From: JAVBOF01 sp031550915
GTDB lineage: Bacteria > Bacillota > Clostridia > Christensenellales > MGBC116941
Assembly (NCBI GenBank): GCA_031550915.1
Contig: JAVBOF010000039.1
Span: forward strand, 1 to 6,491
DNA: 6,491 nt
Direction of reading: 5' to 3'
Numbering within the stretch: position 1 is the first letter of the stretch; each line of letters opens with the position of its first letter. The notes beneath the pieces are model-generated. The model saw nothing but the letters and a program-made list of their open reading frames with translations. It ran no database searches and was not told where the DNA came from. Made by a program: the position numbers and the translations under genes. Positions 1 through 5,304 of this stretch are shown here, piece by piece.

Positions 1-118
1 AAAAAGATTAAAACAACTATTATAAGTGCGTTTTAAGGCATTTTTCCCCTCAGGTAAAAAATTTGTAAAAAGAGGATGGTTTTCAGGATGATATATTGCG
101 CAAATTAAGTTTTAAAGA

Positions 119-148
119 AGAAATACCGTCTAAAAAGACGGTATTTCT
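119..148. terminator. Intrinsic terminator hairpin, probably bidirectional
   Basis: Perfect 12-bp inverted repeat: AGAAATACCGTC (119-130), a 6-base loop (131-136), then GACGGTATTTCT (137-148). The stem foot is A-rich on one side and T-rich on the other. A U-rich tail therefore follows in both directions, and it is more extended on the - strand (ATTTCTTCTTT). It could end an upstream + strand gene outside the window, - strand transcription from the riboswitch, or both. Confidence 0.75.
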
Positions 149-227
149 CCATAATAAGTGTTTGTGTTGAGAGGTTGAAGTAATCTTTATAAAACTTTAT
201 CTATCCAAGGTTTCTTTCATTGCGGCG

Positions 228-257
228 CAAAAAAGCGGGATGCAGCCCGCTTTTTTG
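228..257. terminator. Strong intrinsic terminator hairpin
   Basis: Perfect 12-bp inverted repeat: CAAAAAAGCGGG (228-239), loop ATGCAG (240-245), CCCGCTTTTTTG (246-257). The GC core GCGGG/CCCGC followed by T6, with a matching A6 before it, is the classic form of a bidirectional rho-independent terminator. On the - strand it lies about 210 bases beyond the riboswitch. It would end any transcript from the riboswitch promoter or read-through from the dapA-like gene. Confidence 0.9.
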
Positions 258-322
258 TATAGTGCCACAATTTGTCTCATCCAATGGACTCAACATTACT
301 ACGATTAGTTATATAAGCTGCT

Positions 323-346
323 AAAAAAACCTTGGTAACCAACGTT
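323..346 (-). terminator. Terminator-like hairpin downstream of the riboswitch
   Basis: Read on the - strand, the RNA is AACGUUGG, loop UUA, CCAAGGUU, then five more U. Pairs are AAC with GUU (344-346 with 328-330) and UUGG with CCAA (339-342 with 332-335), with one G/G mismatch (343 and 331). The U-run ends in UUUUUUUAGC, the same 10 bases found just after the aptamer (448-457). It is weaker than the 228-257 terminator because of the short loop and mismatch. Confidence 0.55.
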
Positions 347-467
347 TGCCAGTCTTCGCATGTGTTTCGGCGTTTGCTACGATCCGTGCCATTCAGTAAA
401 ATTTACGAATATGCTGTATTTCGTTGTTACATAATTTTGCCATCCGGGCTAAAAAAATTACTTCCCT

Positions 468-548
468 TTCGGCAGCTGGCTACCATCGGATTATTCCGTA
501 AGGTCCTTTAGCTTTGCGTCCCTGTCTTTCAACAGGTTTGCCTTTATC
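468..548 (-). ncRNA. Cyclic-di-GMP-I (GEMM-I) riboswitch aptamer
   Basis: A cis-acting RNA on the - strand that in this family binds cyclic di-GMP. The conserved GEMM-I core is visible: GGCAAACC (542-535), a P1b hairpin CCUGUU-GAAA-GACAGG (536-521) with its GNRA tetraloop, then GGGACGCAAAGC (522-511), a second helix CGGA-AUAA-UCCG (498-487) and GGUAGCC (484-478). P1 closes by GGCA (542-539) pairing with UGCC (474-471). The GAAA loop and the segment around the second helix match the tetraloop/receptor docking arrangement of this class. It has its own promoter (588-615), and an additional hairpin (GTTTGAA/TTCAAAC, 549-567) directly precedes it. Recognition is from the conserved sequence pattern; ligand binding and the direction of control are inferred. 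Confidence 0.92.
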
Positions 549-587
549 GTTTGAAAGCACTTCAAACCGATATTTAATTGTAGCCCT

Positions 588-615
588 ATTATATCATAAA
601 TATAAAAAATGTCAA
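588..615 (-). promoter_or_regulatory. Consensus sigma-A promoter for the riboswitch
   Basis: On the - strand TTGACA (615-610) is followed, after a 16-base spacer, by TATAAT (593-588). Both hexamers are perfect consensus. TGA directly precedes TATAAT, giving an extended -10 as well. Transcription should begin near 581, about 35 bases before the aptamer. The -35 hexamer lies 13 bases beyond the stop codon of the dapA-like gene with no terminator between, so the riboswitch could also receive read-through transcripts. Confidence 0.88.
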
Positions 616-628
616 CAGTATTTATAAA

Positions 629-1528
629 TTATTGGAACGAATTATATACTTTTTCTATCGCATCCAAAATCTGCTTTGTCATTGCTTCGTCTATAATCCT
701 GGGAATACGGCAACGGCAGCTTTCCAATACGCCTTTTTGTTTGAGATAGACCTTCGCGATAGTTGCAGGATGGTAATTGCTAAGCATATCGCGCATGATA
801 CATATGCTCTGCTGCATCTCTGCGCAAATATCGAAACTACCCGAAAGAAAACTCCGCCAAAGCTCATTAAATATATATGGAAATACGATGGCGTAATCCG
901 AAATCAAAGCCGTCGCGCCCATCGCAAACGATGGAAAAGCGAGGTTATCATCGGTTATCAGAACATCCAACATATTGTTGGAGCGCAGATATTTCATTGT
1001 CTGTATGATATCTGCAGACCCTTGGATCAATCCGGTAAAGTTGCTGTTGGCATCCATCAAATCTTCCATAAGTTCCACCATATCCGAAACCGGTACCGAT
1101 CCATCTTCAATTATATAAAACGAAGAATCCTCTATCCGCTCTGCCAAATTGAGATAGTAAGAGAATGTCTCCTGTTTGCTGAACCCACTTCCAAACCTGC
1201 AATCCACGGTTATCGCATCTACATTCAGATCACGTACGAAATCTATCATTGCGTTCGTTTCATCCGGTGTGTTTGCGGAACAATGTGCTATCAACGGTAT
1301 CTTCCCCGCGGTCTCCTCGGAAACGGTCTGTAAAAAAAGCATACGTTCATCAATGGATAGCAGCGCATTTTCGCCGGACGCGCCGCCTGTGAAAATTCCT
1401 GTGTTTTCCGTCACATGAAGATGGCTGCAAAGGTTACGTAAAGATTGCAGATCCAGCTTCCTCTCATCATCAAATGGCGTTATACAGGAATAGATTATTC
1501 CATTTAACGCAAAATCAGCTATCGGCAT
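629..1528 (-). CDS. DapA/NanA-family (dihydrodipicolinate synthase-like) protein, divergent active site
   Basis: A 299-residue protein of the usual length for the class I aldolase family that includes dihydrodipicolinate synthase and N-acetylneuraminate lyase. Family landmarks are visible in order: an N-terminal ITPFDD strand (16-21), GGASGEN (48-54) at the place of the GTTGE substrate loop, LSIDER (57-62), an FY pair (137-138) near the catalytic tyrosine position, and ITDDNLAFPSFAMGATALIS (191-210). C-terminal HPATIAKVYLKQKG (253-266) matches the family tail. The Schiff-base lysine, normally in a GIKEA/GVKDS motif, seems absent: the aligned segment is TGLIQGSAD (165-173), with I168 at the lysine position and Q169 after it. 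The PYY motif is also replaced (CRF, 110-112). It may therefore be catalytically altered or non-enzymatic, and a precise substrate cannot be given. The ATG at 1528 has GGAGG six bases upstream (1539-1535). It stands alone and divergent from the + strand operon. Confidence 0.85.
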   Translation of the reverse strand: MPIADFALNGIIYSCITPFDDERKLDLQSLRNLCSHLHVTENTGIFTGGASGENALLSIDERMLFLQTVSEETAGKIPLIAHCSANTPDETNAMIDFVRDLNVDAITVDCRFGSGFSKQETFSYYLNLAERIEDSSFYIIEDGSVPVSDMVELMEDLMDANSNFTGLIQGSADIIQTMKYLRSNNMLDVLITDDNLAFPSFAMGATALISDYAIVFPYIFNELWRSFLSGSFDICAEMQQSICIMRDMLSNYHPATIAKVYLKQKGVLESCRCRIPRIIDEAMTKQILDAIEKVYNSFQ

Positions 1529-1560
1529 ATGGGGCCTCCATTTAGAAAAGTCTGGAACTT

Positions 1561-1599
1561 GCCGGCCAACCGGCTACCTCATTTCGAGTATAGCTCCGG
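1561..1599 (-). promoter_or_regulatory. Structured 5' leader of the dapA-like gene with two alternative hairpins
   Basis: In the - strand transcript one hairpin pairs CCG (1599-1597), GCUA (1594-1591) and CUC (1588-1586) with GAG (1580-1578), UAGC (1576-1573) and CGG (1572-1570). It has 10 base pairs with small bulges and a 5-base loop. A second hairpin, GCCGG (1574-1570), loop UUGG, CCGGC (1565-1561), uses the same 1570-1574 bases, so the two exclude each other. The second ends about 20 bases before the Shine-Dalgarno. No known riboswitch class was recognised, so a regulatory role is inference. Confidence 0.35.
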
Positions 1600-1631
1600 C
1601 AAAAGAATTTTACAGCGTTGTTTACAAATAG

Positions 1632-1660
1632 ATTATAACATATGGCAAAAGATAAATAAA
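1632..1660 (-). promoter_or_regulatory. Candidate promoter for the dapA-like gene
   Basis: On the - strand a perfect TATAAT (1637-1632) lies about 100 bases upstream of the start codon. At a 17-base spacing the -35 is a poor TTTATT (1660-1655). Transcription would start near 1625 and include the structured leader. A competing TATACT lies closer to the gene (1592-1587), also with a weak -35. Confidence 0.4.
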
Positions 1661-1691
1661 GGGGATATGCTTTCTCCCAGACGGAACATTA

Positions 1692-1763
1692 GGCAAAGTA
1701 AAGTAGGCGCAAACATCAAAAATCTGGCTAATTATTCGTAAAAGTGATATACTTTACTTTACC
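1692..1763. repeat. 14-base inverted repeat in the divergent intergenic region
   Basis: GGCAAAGTAAAGTA (1692-1705) is repeated inverted at 1750-1763 with a single mismatch; the inner 11 bases AAAGTAAAGTA are exact. Each arm is itself a tandem AAAGT repeat, and a further AAAGT (1741-1745) faces ACTTT (1751-1755) across the candidate -10. The 44-base separation makes a paired operator more likely than a simple terminator. No regulator gene is visible in the window. Confidence 0.5.
1745..1753 (+). promoter_or_regulatory. Candidate extended -10 promoter of the yybS-gdpP-rplI-dnaB operon
   Basis: TGATATACT reads as an extended -10 element (TGnTATACT, with the hexamer at 1748-1753). No good -35 sits at 16-18 bases upstream, where only a CTGGCT-like sequence is seen near 1724-1729; this is tolerated by extended -10 promoters. 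The transcript would start near 1760, giving a leader of about 66 bases before the ATG at 1826. The right arm of the AAAGT inverted repeat overlaps this element, so a repressor bound there could block it. Confidence 0.45.
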
Positions 1764-1790
1764 TTTAAAAGGTTATATGAGTCACTTGTG

Positions 1791-1816
1791 TTTGCCGCAG
1801 GCTTTTGCGGCGGAGG
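1791..1816 (+). promoter_or_regulatory. Hairpin against the Shine-Dalgarno of the DUF2232 gene
   Basis: GCCGCA (1794-1799) pairs with TGCGGC (1806-1811) around a 6-base loop. Allowing G-U pairs, the stem extends to 1791-1814 and takes in the first three bases of GGAGG (1812-1816). The Shine-Dalgarno is nine bases before the ATG at 1826 and decides that start over the in-frame TTG at 1805. The hairpin might damp translation of the first operon gene. Confidence 0.4.
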
Positions 1817-1825
1817 AATTCTTTT

Positions 1826-2905
1826 ATGCGTAATGAAGCGGCATCGGGTTTTGTAAAATATATCAGGGCTGCATTATTCGGCGTTTTGGCGGGCATAATC
1901 GGCATGGTCATGCCGTTGGTTTTGTTTCTGCCTATACTTTTCGCTTATATCGGACGAACTTTAAATAAAAAAAGTATCTTGGTTTCTTTTATTGTTTTTA
2001 TCGCGCTCTCATATCTGCGGTATAATTTTGCGGGCATGGCAATGCTTTTGGTTTTTTGCCTGCCGGGTGCCGCCGCCATTATGTTTGTACATAAGCGTAA
2101 ATACGGTGCATTCGACAGCATAATGTGCTCGATGCTCGGCATAAGCCTTTCATTTGCGTTAGGCGCGCTTTTATTGGGCATATACATCGGAGGCAACCCG
2201 TTTATTGCGGTTGTCGATTATGTCGGAAGGGCTATCAATTTAACGCTAGGCCAGAGTCCGGATATATTTATAGACAATTGGTATACGTCATTCAGCGTAA
2301 ATGTCATGGAGCAACAGTCAGGGTTTTTTGACCTCTCGCAGTTTATGCCCGCGTTAAGTACGCCGAAGATAACCGGCTTGGAAACGATAGACAGAGCTTT
2401 CAAAATTTCTTATCTTGTAGATGTTTTCAAGCAGTCTTTCACTCAGGCCCTCCCTACGGTAATAGCTTTTTGTATCATGATACCAGGGTTTGCAAACTAT
2501 ACGGCCTTCAGGACTTTGGCAAAAAAAAGCGGGGCCGAAGTCGGCAGTATGCCGTCATTTGATAACTTCCGTTTGCCGCGCAGCTTTTTGAAGGGAGCGG
2601 GCATGCTCTTTGTCGCATCCATCGTCATGATGATATTCGATGCGGCTGGATACGGCAGTTTTTCCGTTGTTTTCTTTACGGTAATGAACATCATAAGCTT
2701 TGTTTTTGCAATACAAGGCCTTTCTATATTGGATTTTTTGCTCAAACGCAAAAAACTGCCAGCACCTTTACGCGTCTTGTTGGGGATAGTCGCTTATCTA
2801 GTGCTGTCACAAAGCCAAATTTTGTTTTTTATTGGCTTGCTATGCCAGATTTTCGATATCCGTAAGATGATCAGCGAATTTGGGAACGGAAGGAATAATC
2901 TTTGA
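1826..2905 (+). CDS. DUF2232/YybS-like multipass membrane protein
   Basis: A 359-residue, very hydrophobic protein. Likely membrane segments are at about 14-43 (possibly two), 51-64, 70-88, 100-122, 208-223, 256-272, 280-305 and 316-345, with a less hydrophobic loop at about 140-200. This layout and its position directly before gdpP, rplI and dnaB match the YybS/DUF2232 family of Firmicutes, whose biochemical role is not established. It resembles membrane (S) components of transporters in overall character only. ATG 1826 is chosen because GGAGG (1812-1816) lies nine bases upstream; a seven-residue longer TTG form (1805) has no such site. Its stop overlaps the TTG start of gdpP (TTGA, 2902-2905), suggesting translational coupling. 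Family assignment rests on context plus topology. Confidence 0.85.
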   Translation: MRNEAASGFVKYIRAALFGVLAGIIGMVMPLVLFLPILFAYIGRTLNKKSILVSFIVFIALSYLRYNFAGMAMLLVFCLPGAAAIMFVHKRKYGAFDSIMCSMLGISLSFALGALLLGIYIGGNPFIAVVDYVGRAINLTLGQSPDIFIDNWYTSFSVNVMEQQSGFFDLSQFMPALSTPKITGLETIDRAFKISYLVDVFKQSFTQALPTVIAFCIMIPGFANYTAFRTLAKKSGAEVGSMPSFDNFRLPRSFLKGAGMLFVASIVMMIFDAAGYGSFSVVFFTVMNIISFVFAIQGLSILDFLLKRKKLPAPLRVLLGIVAYLVLSQSQILFFIGLLCQIFDIRKMISEFGNGRNNL

Positions 2906-3531
2906 AAAACTTTGATGCCAAAAAAATCAGAATCCTTTTTTGTCCAACTGCAGCAATGATAGCCATGATCGTCGTTTGCTTTGTTTTCAGCTATGTCTTG
3001 GGGATAATAATGACAGTGGTCTGCATCTTGTCGGTAATATTGGCTCTGTTGCTGTTTGCGAAGCCGGAAATAGCGCCTGCGCAGATGGAAAGCCCCGAGC
3101 GCGCTGTTATAGATGAGATCGATATCCCCATTGTTCTTGTGGATAACGAAGGCATCCTGCGGTTCTGTAACGCGGCTTTTAACGGTCTTTTCGAGGACAA
3201 TCAGAACAATATGGGTATTTCCGGGGTAATACCTGAGCTGTCTTTGCATTGGGAGGTAGCTGCCGATAACATCCCCATTAAGGACCGGCGTTTTTCTACC
3301 AAAACCCGGGAGATCATATCTGAAAACACCGTATTGTCAATGCTCACCTTTATCGATTGCACCGAGCTATATGATATAAAACAAAAGTTTACCGGAGAAA
3401 ACTCCGTAATGATATTCCTGCAGATCGATAATTATGACGACCTGATGTCTTCTACGGAACATTCCTACCAGGGCTTTGTAATTGCGGAAACCGGTAAAGT
3501 GCTTGGAGAGAATTTTAAGATACTCGAATGA
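2902..3531 (+). CDS. gdpP: GdpP N-terminal part: membrane anchor, PAS-like domain, start of degenerate GGDEF
   Basis: First 209 codons of a GdpP (YybT) cyclic-di-AMP phosphodiesterase. Two transmembrane helices (about 12-30 and 33-53) anchor it in the membrane. A PAS-type sensory domain follows (about 65-158), including IPIVLVDNEGILRFCNAAF (75-93), and a degenerate GGDEF domain begins near 166 with the family motif IDNYDD (175-180). The TTG start is supported by GGAAGGA (2888-2894) seven bases upstream and by the TTGA overlap with the preceding stop. The frame ends at TGA 3529-3531, with a second TGA at 3535-3537, and resumes in the same frame as the C-terminal part. The last residues before the stop (GENFKILE) do not look like GdpP, which fits a local frame disturbance rather than a natural C terminus. 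Confidence 0.85.
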   Translation: MKNFDAKKIRILFCPTAAMIAMIVVCFVFSYVLGIIMTVVCILSVILALLLFAKPEIAPAQMESPERAVIDEIDIPIVLVDNEGILRFCNAAFNGLFEDNQNNMGISGVIPELSLHWEVAADNIPIKDRRFSTKTREIISENTVLSMLTFIDCTELYDIKQKFTGENSVMIFLQIDNYDDLMSSTEHSYQGFVIAETGKVLGENFKILE

Positions 3532-3538
3532 TTTTGAC
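3505..3538 (+). other. Paired compensating frameshift within gdpP
   Basis: Dropping one G of GG (3505-3506) and adding one C beside C3538 changes the reading of 3506-3538 to VLERILRYSNDFDLKIERD. This removes both TGA codons (3529-3531, 3535-3537) and continues without a break into the downstream frame (KYFASVE). Total length is unchanged. The restored stretch fits the GdpP pattern of an amphipathic helix followed by a DKYF/DRYF strand, whereas the direct reading does not. Both changes sit beside short homopolymers, which suggests a sequence or assembly error, although a true double mutation is possible. Confidence 0.75.
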
Positions 3539-3618
3539 TGAAGATAGAGCGTGATAAATACTTCGCATCAGTCGAAAGGAAAAAATTCGATATACTGCAG
3601 AGTAAAAAATTCTCTTTA

Positions 3619-4830
3619 TTGGACGAAGTGCGCGAGATCAATGTTGGAAATACCATACAGATCACGCTTTCTATCGGCGCGGGTATCGGAGCAAATCCCT
3701 CGCAGGCCGCGTCGTTTGCCCAGCAGGCACTGGAGCTGGCGCTTGGAAGGGGCGGAGATCAGGCAGCCGTAAAAATCGGAGACCGCCATTCCTTCTATGG
3801 CGGCAAGATGCAGGCCGTTGAAAAAAGGGCCAAGGTAAAATCAAGGATAATTTCACATGCTTTACGGAACCTTATGCAGAACTGCGAAAACATAATAATC
3901 ATGGGACATAAGGAACCGGATCTGGATTGCATAGGCGCCGCTGTCGGCCTTTTCCGATGCGCTAAGTTTATAGGTAAAAACGCTAAAGTCGTCTGGAGCA
4001 GCTCAAACATGGGTATAGACAGCATAATCAGCGTCCTTCAATCCAACGGTGAATATTCCGATGTCCTCATATCCCATGCCGAAGCGGAAAAGATCGCCAA
4101 CGAAAAAGCTATGCTTATCGTCGTCGATACCCAACTAGCTGATATCACCGAGATGCCCTCTTTGATAAACAAATGTGGAGTCCTTGTTTTGATAGATCAT
4201 CACCGGCGTGGCGAAAAATATATTAAAAATGCAACTCTCGCGCATCTGGAGCCATATTCGTCTTCGGTATGCGAACTTGTCACCGAGATAATACAATACT
4301 TTGGCGACGGGCTCAAACTATTGCCGCTTGAATCCGAGGCTTTACTATGCGGCATAATGATGGATACCAAGCGTTTTGCCGTGAAGACCGGTGCCAGGAC
4401 ATTCGAAGCCGCCGGTTATTTAAAACGCTGCGGCGCGGATATCTCCGCAGCCAGCCAGCATCTTTTGGATGATATCGATACCTTTACCGCGCGCACTGAT
4501 GTTGTCCGCAGCGCAAGAAAGATCGCGGACGGCATTATGCTTGCTATTTGCAAAGAAACGGAAAAGGCCCATTTGGTAACTGCGCAGGCTGCGGACACAT
4601 TGCTTACTATAAAGGGTGTTGACGCGTCTTTTGTGATTTCCAGAGAAGATAATGATATAATTGTTAGCGGAAGGTCATCCGGCAAGATCAATGTCCAGAT
4701 AATTATGGAAAAACTTGGCGGCGGTGGCCATATGACGGTAGCCGGCACCAGGATGTTTGGCATTAGCGAAGAAGATGCGGAAAGACAGATTACCGAGGCT
4801 GTTGAAGCCTATCTTAAGGAGGTTAACTGA
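3619..4830 (+). CDS. gdpP: GdpP C-terminal part: rest of GGDEF-like domain, DHH and DHHA1 phosphodiesterase
   Basis: Same reading frame as the N-terminal part; homology begins earlier, at about 3538, and TTG 3619 is only the first usable start after the stops, with no Shine-Dalgarno. Counting from the TTG at 2902, the degenerate GGDEF domain ends with the family motif GRGGDQAAVK. The DHH domain follows, with GHKEPDLDCIGAA (335-347; H336, D340, D342 as metal ligands), VVDT, and IDHHRRG (D432-H433-H434). The DHHA1 domain ends with the GGGGH motif (606-610). These are the metal-binding and substrate residues of the enzyme that hydrolyses cyclic di-AMP to pApA, controlling cell-wall and potassium homeostasis. 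The whole gene spans 2902-4830, or 642 codons, normal for GdpP (about 650). All catalytic residues are present, so the product should be active if the break is an error. It ends three bases before rplI. Confidence 0.9.
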   Translation: MDEVREINVGNTIQITLSIGAGIGANPSQAASFAQQALELALGRGGDQAAVKIGDRHSFYGGKMQAVEKRAKVKSRIISHALRNLMQNCENIIIMGHKEPDLDCIGAAVGLFRCAKFIGKNAKVVWSSSNMGIDSIISVLQSNGEYSDVLISHAEAEKIANEKAMLIVVDTQLADITEMPSLINKCGVLVLIDHHRRGEKYIKNATLAHLEPYSSSVCELVTEIIQYFGDGLKLLPLESEALLCGIMMDTKRFAVKTGARTFEAAGYLKRCGADISAASQHLLDDIDTFTARTDVVRSARKIADGIMLAICKETEKAHLVTAQAADTLLTIKGVDASFVISREDNDIIVSGRSSGKINVQIIMEKLGGGGHMTVAGTRMFGISEEDAERQITEAVEAYLKEVN

Positions 4831-4833
4831 TAG

Positions 4834-5280
4834 ATGAAAGTAATTTTGCAGCAGGATGTTAAAGGAACGGGCCAAAAAGGCCAGATAGTGACCGTCAGTG
4901 ACGGCTACGCGAGAAACTATCTCTTTCCCAAAAAGATTGCGATAGAAGCGACTTCGGCCAATATGAATTCGGTCAAGCTTGCAGAGAGCGCAATGCAGCA
5001 CAGAAAAGAGACCGAAAAAGATGATGCCATTGCCCTGGGGGATAAGATAAAGGAGCTTAACGTAAATGTTAAAGCAAAAGCCGGTGAAAACGGAAAGCTT
5101 TTTGGCTCCATTACCAATAAAGAGATTGCCGAAGCATTGCAAGCGCAGTGTGGTATAAAGCTTGATAAGAAGAAAATATCGCTGCCGGAACCGCTTCGCC
5201 ATACGGGCAGCTTCTCTGTAGAGATAAAGCTTTATCCGGAAGTACATACACAATTGGCGGTCATCGTCGAGGCCCAATAG
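4834..5280 (+). CDS. rplI: 50S ribosomal protein L9
   Basis: A 148-residue protein, the normal length for bacterial L9, which binds 23S rRNA at the base of the L1 stalk in the large subunit. The N-terminal rRNA-binding domain carries the family signature: MKVILQQDVKGTGQKG (1-16), VSDGYARNYLFPKKIAIEAT (21-40). The long charged linking helix follows (about 41-75), then the C-terminal domain with KLFGSIT (about 88-94) and the LPEPLRHTGSF segment. A perfect Shine-Dalgarno, TAAGGAGGT (4815-4823), lies inside the end of gdpP, ten bases before the ATG. The gene follows gdpP after only TAG and precedes dnaB by 24 bases, so it is cotranscribed. Nothing is unusual in the sequence. Confidence 0.98.
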   Translation: MKVILQQDVKGTGQKGQIVTVSDGYARNYLFPKKIAIEATSANMNSVKLAESAMQHRKETEKDDAIALGDKIKELNVNVKAKAGENGKLFGSITNKEIAEALQAQCGIKLDKKKISLPEPLRHTGSFSVEIKLYPEVHTQLAVIVEAQ

Positions 5281-5304
5281 TTTTGATTGGAGCGGTTTTA
5301 TTTA

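Larger units (their letters stand above)
1..628. other. Gene-free region with orphan riboswitch and terminators
   Basis: No conventional coding region is supported in these 628 bases on either strand. The first ~36 bases could be the tail of an upstream + strand gene: two frames close with stops, at 23-25 and 34-36, but neither can be identified. The rest is explained by RNA signals: a bidirectional-looking terminator at 119-148, a second at 228-257, a - strand terminator-like hairpin at 323-346, a - strand GEMM-I aptamer at about 468-548, and its promoter at 588-615. Two very short - strand ORFs lie between the aptamer and the 323-346 hairpin. I see nothing specific in 150-226 or 258-320. 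Confidence 0.7.

Noticed and set aside
1..36. C-terminal tail of an upstream + strand gene
   Set aside because: Two frames give plausible short tails (stops at 23-25 and 34-36), but there is too little sequence to choose between them or to identify a protein.
632..1333. Long + strand ORF of 233 codons
   Set aside because: It lies antisense to the well-supported DapA-family gene, has no recognisable domain and no suitable ribosome binding site; its composition is rich in Arg, His and Tyr as expected for a shadow frame.
1540..1640. Lysine riboswitch or T-box upstream of the dapA-like gene
   Set aside because: Neither the T-box AGGGUGG-type motif nor the lysine aptamer core is present; only simple hairpins are seen.
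1529..1741. + strand ORF of 70 codons in the divergent intergenic region
   Set aside because: No Shine-Dalgarno, no recognisable features, and it covers the leader and promoter signals of the dapA-like gene.
3529..3537. TGA read as tryptophan or another residue (recoding) in gdpP
   Set aside because: TGG encodes Trp in neighbouring genes and TGA ends the DUF2232 gene and gdpP itself. No selenocysteine or Trp is expected at these positions in GdpP, and a paired frameshift explains the segment better.
4675..5277. - strand ORF of 200 codons
   Set aside because: Antisense to the end of gdpP and to rplI, both of which are certain; no independent support.
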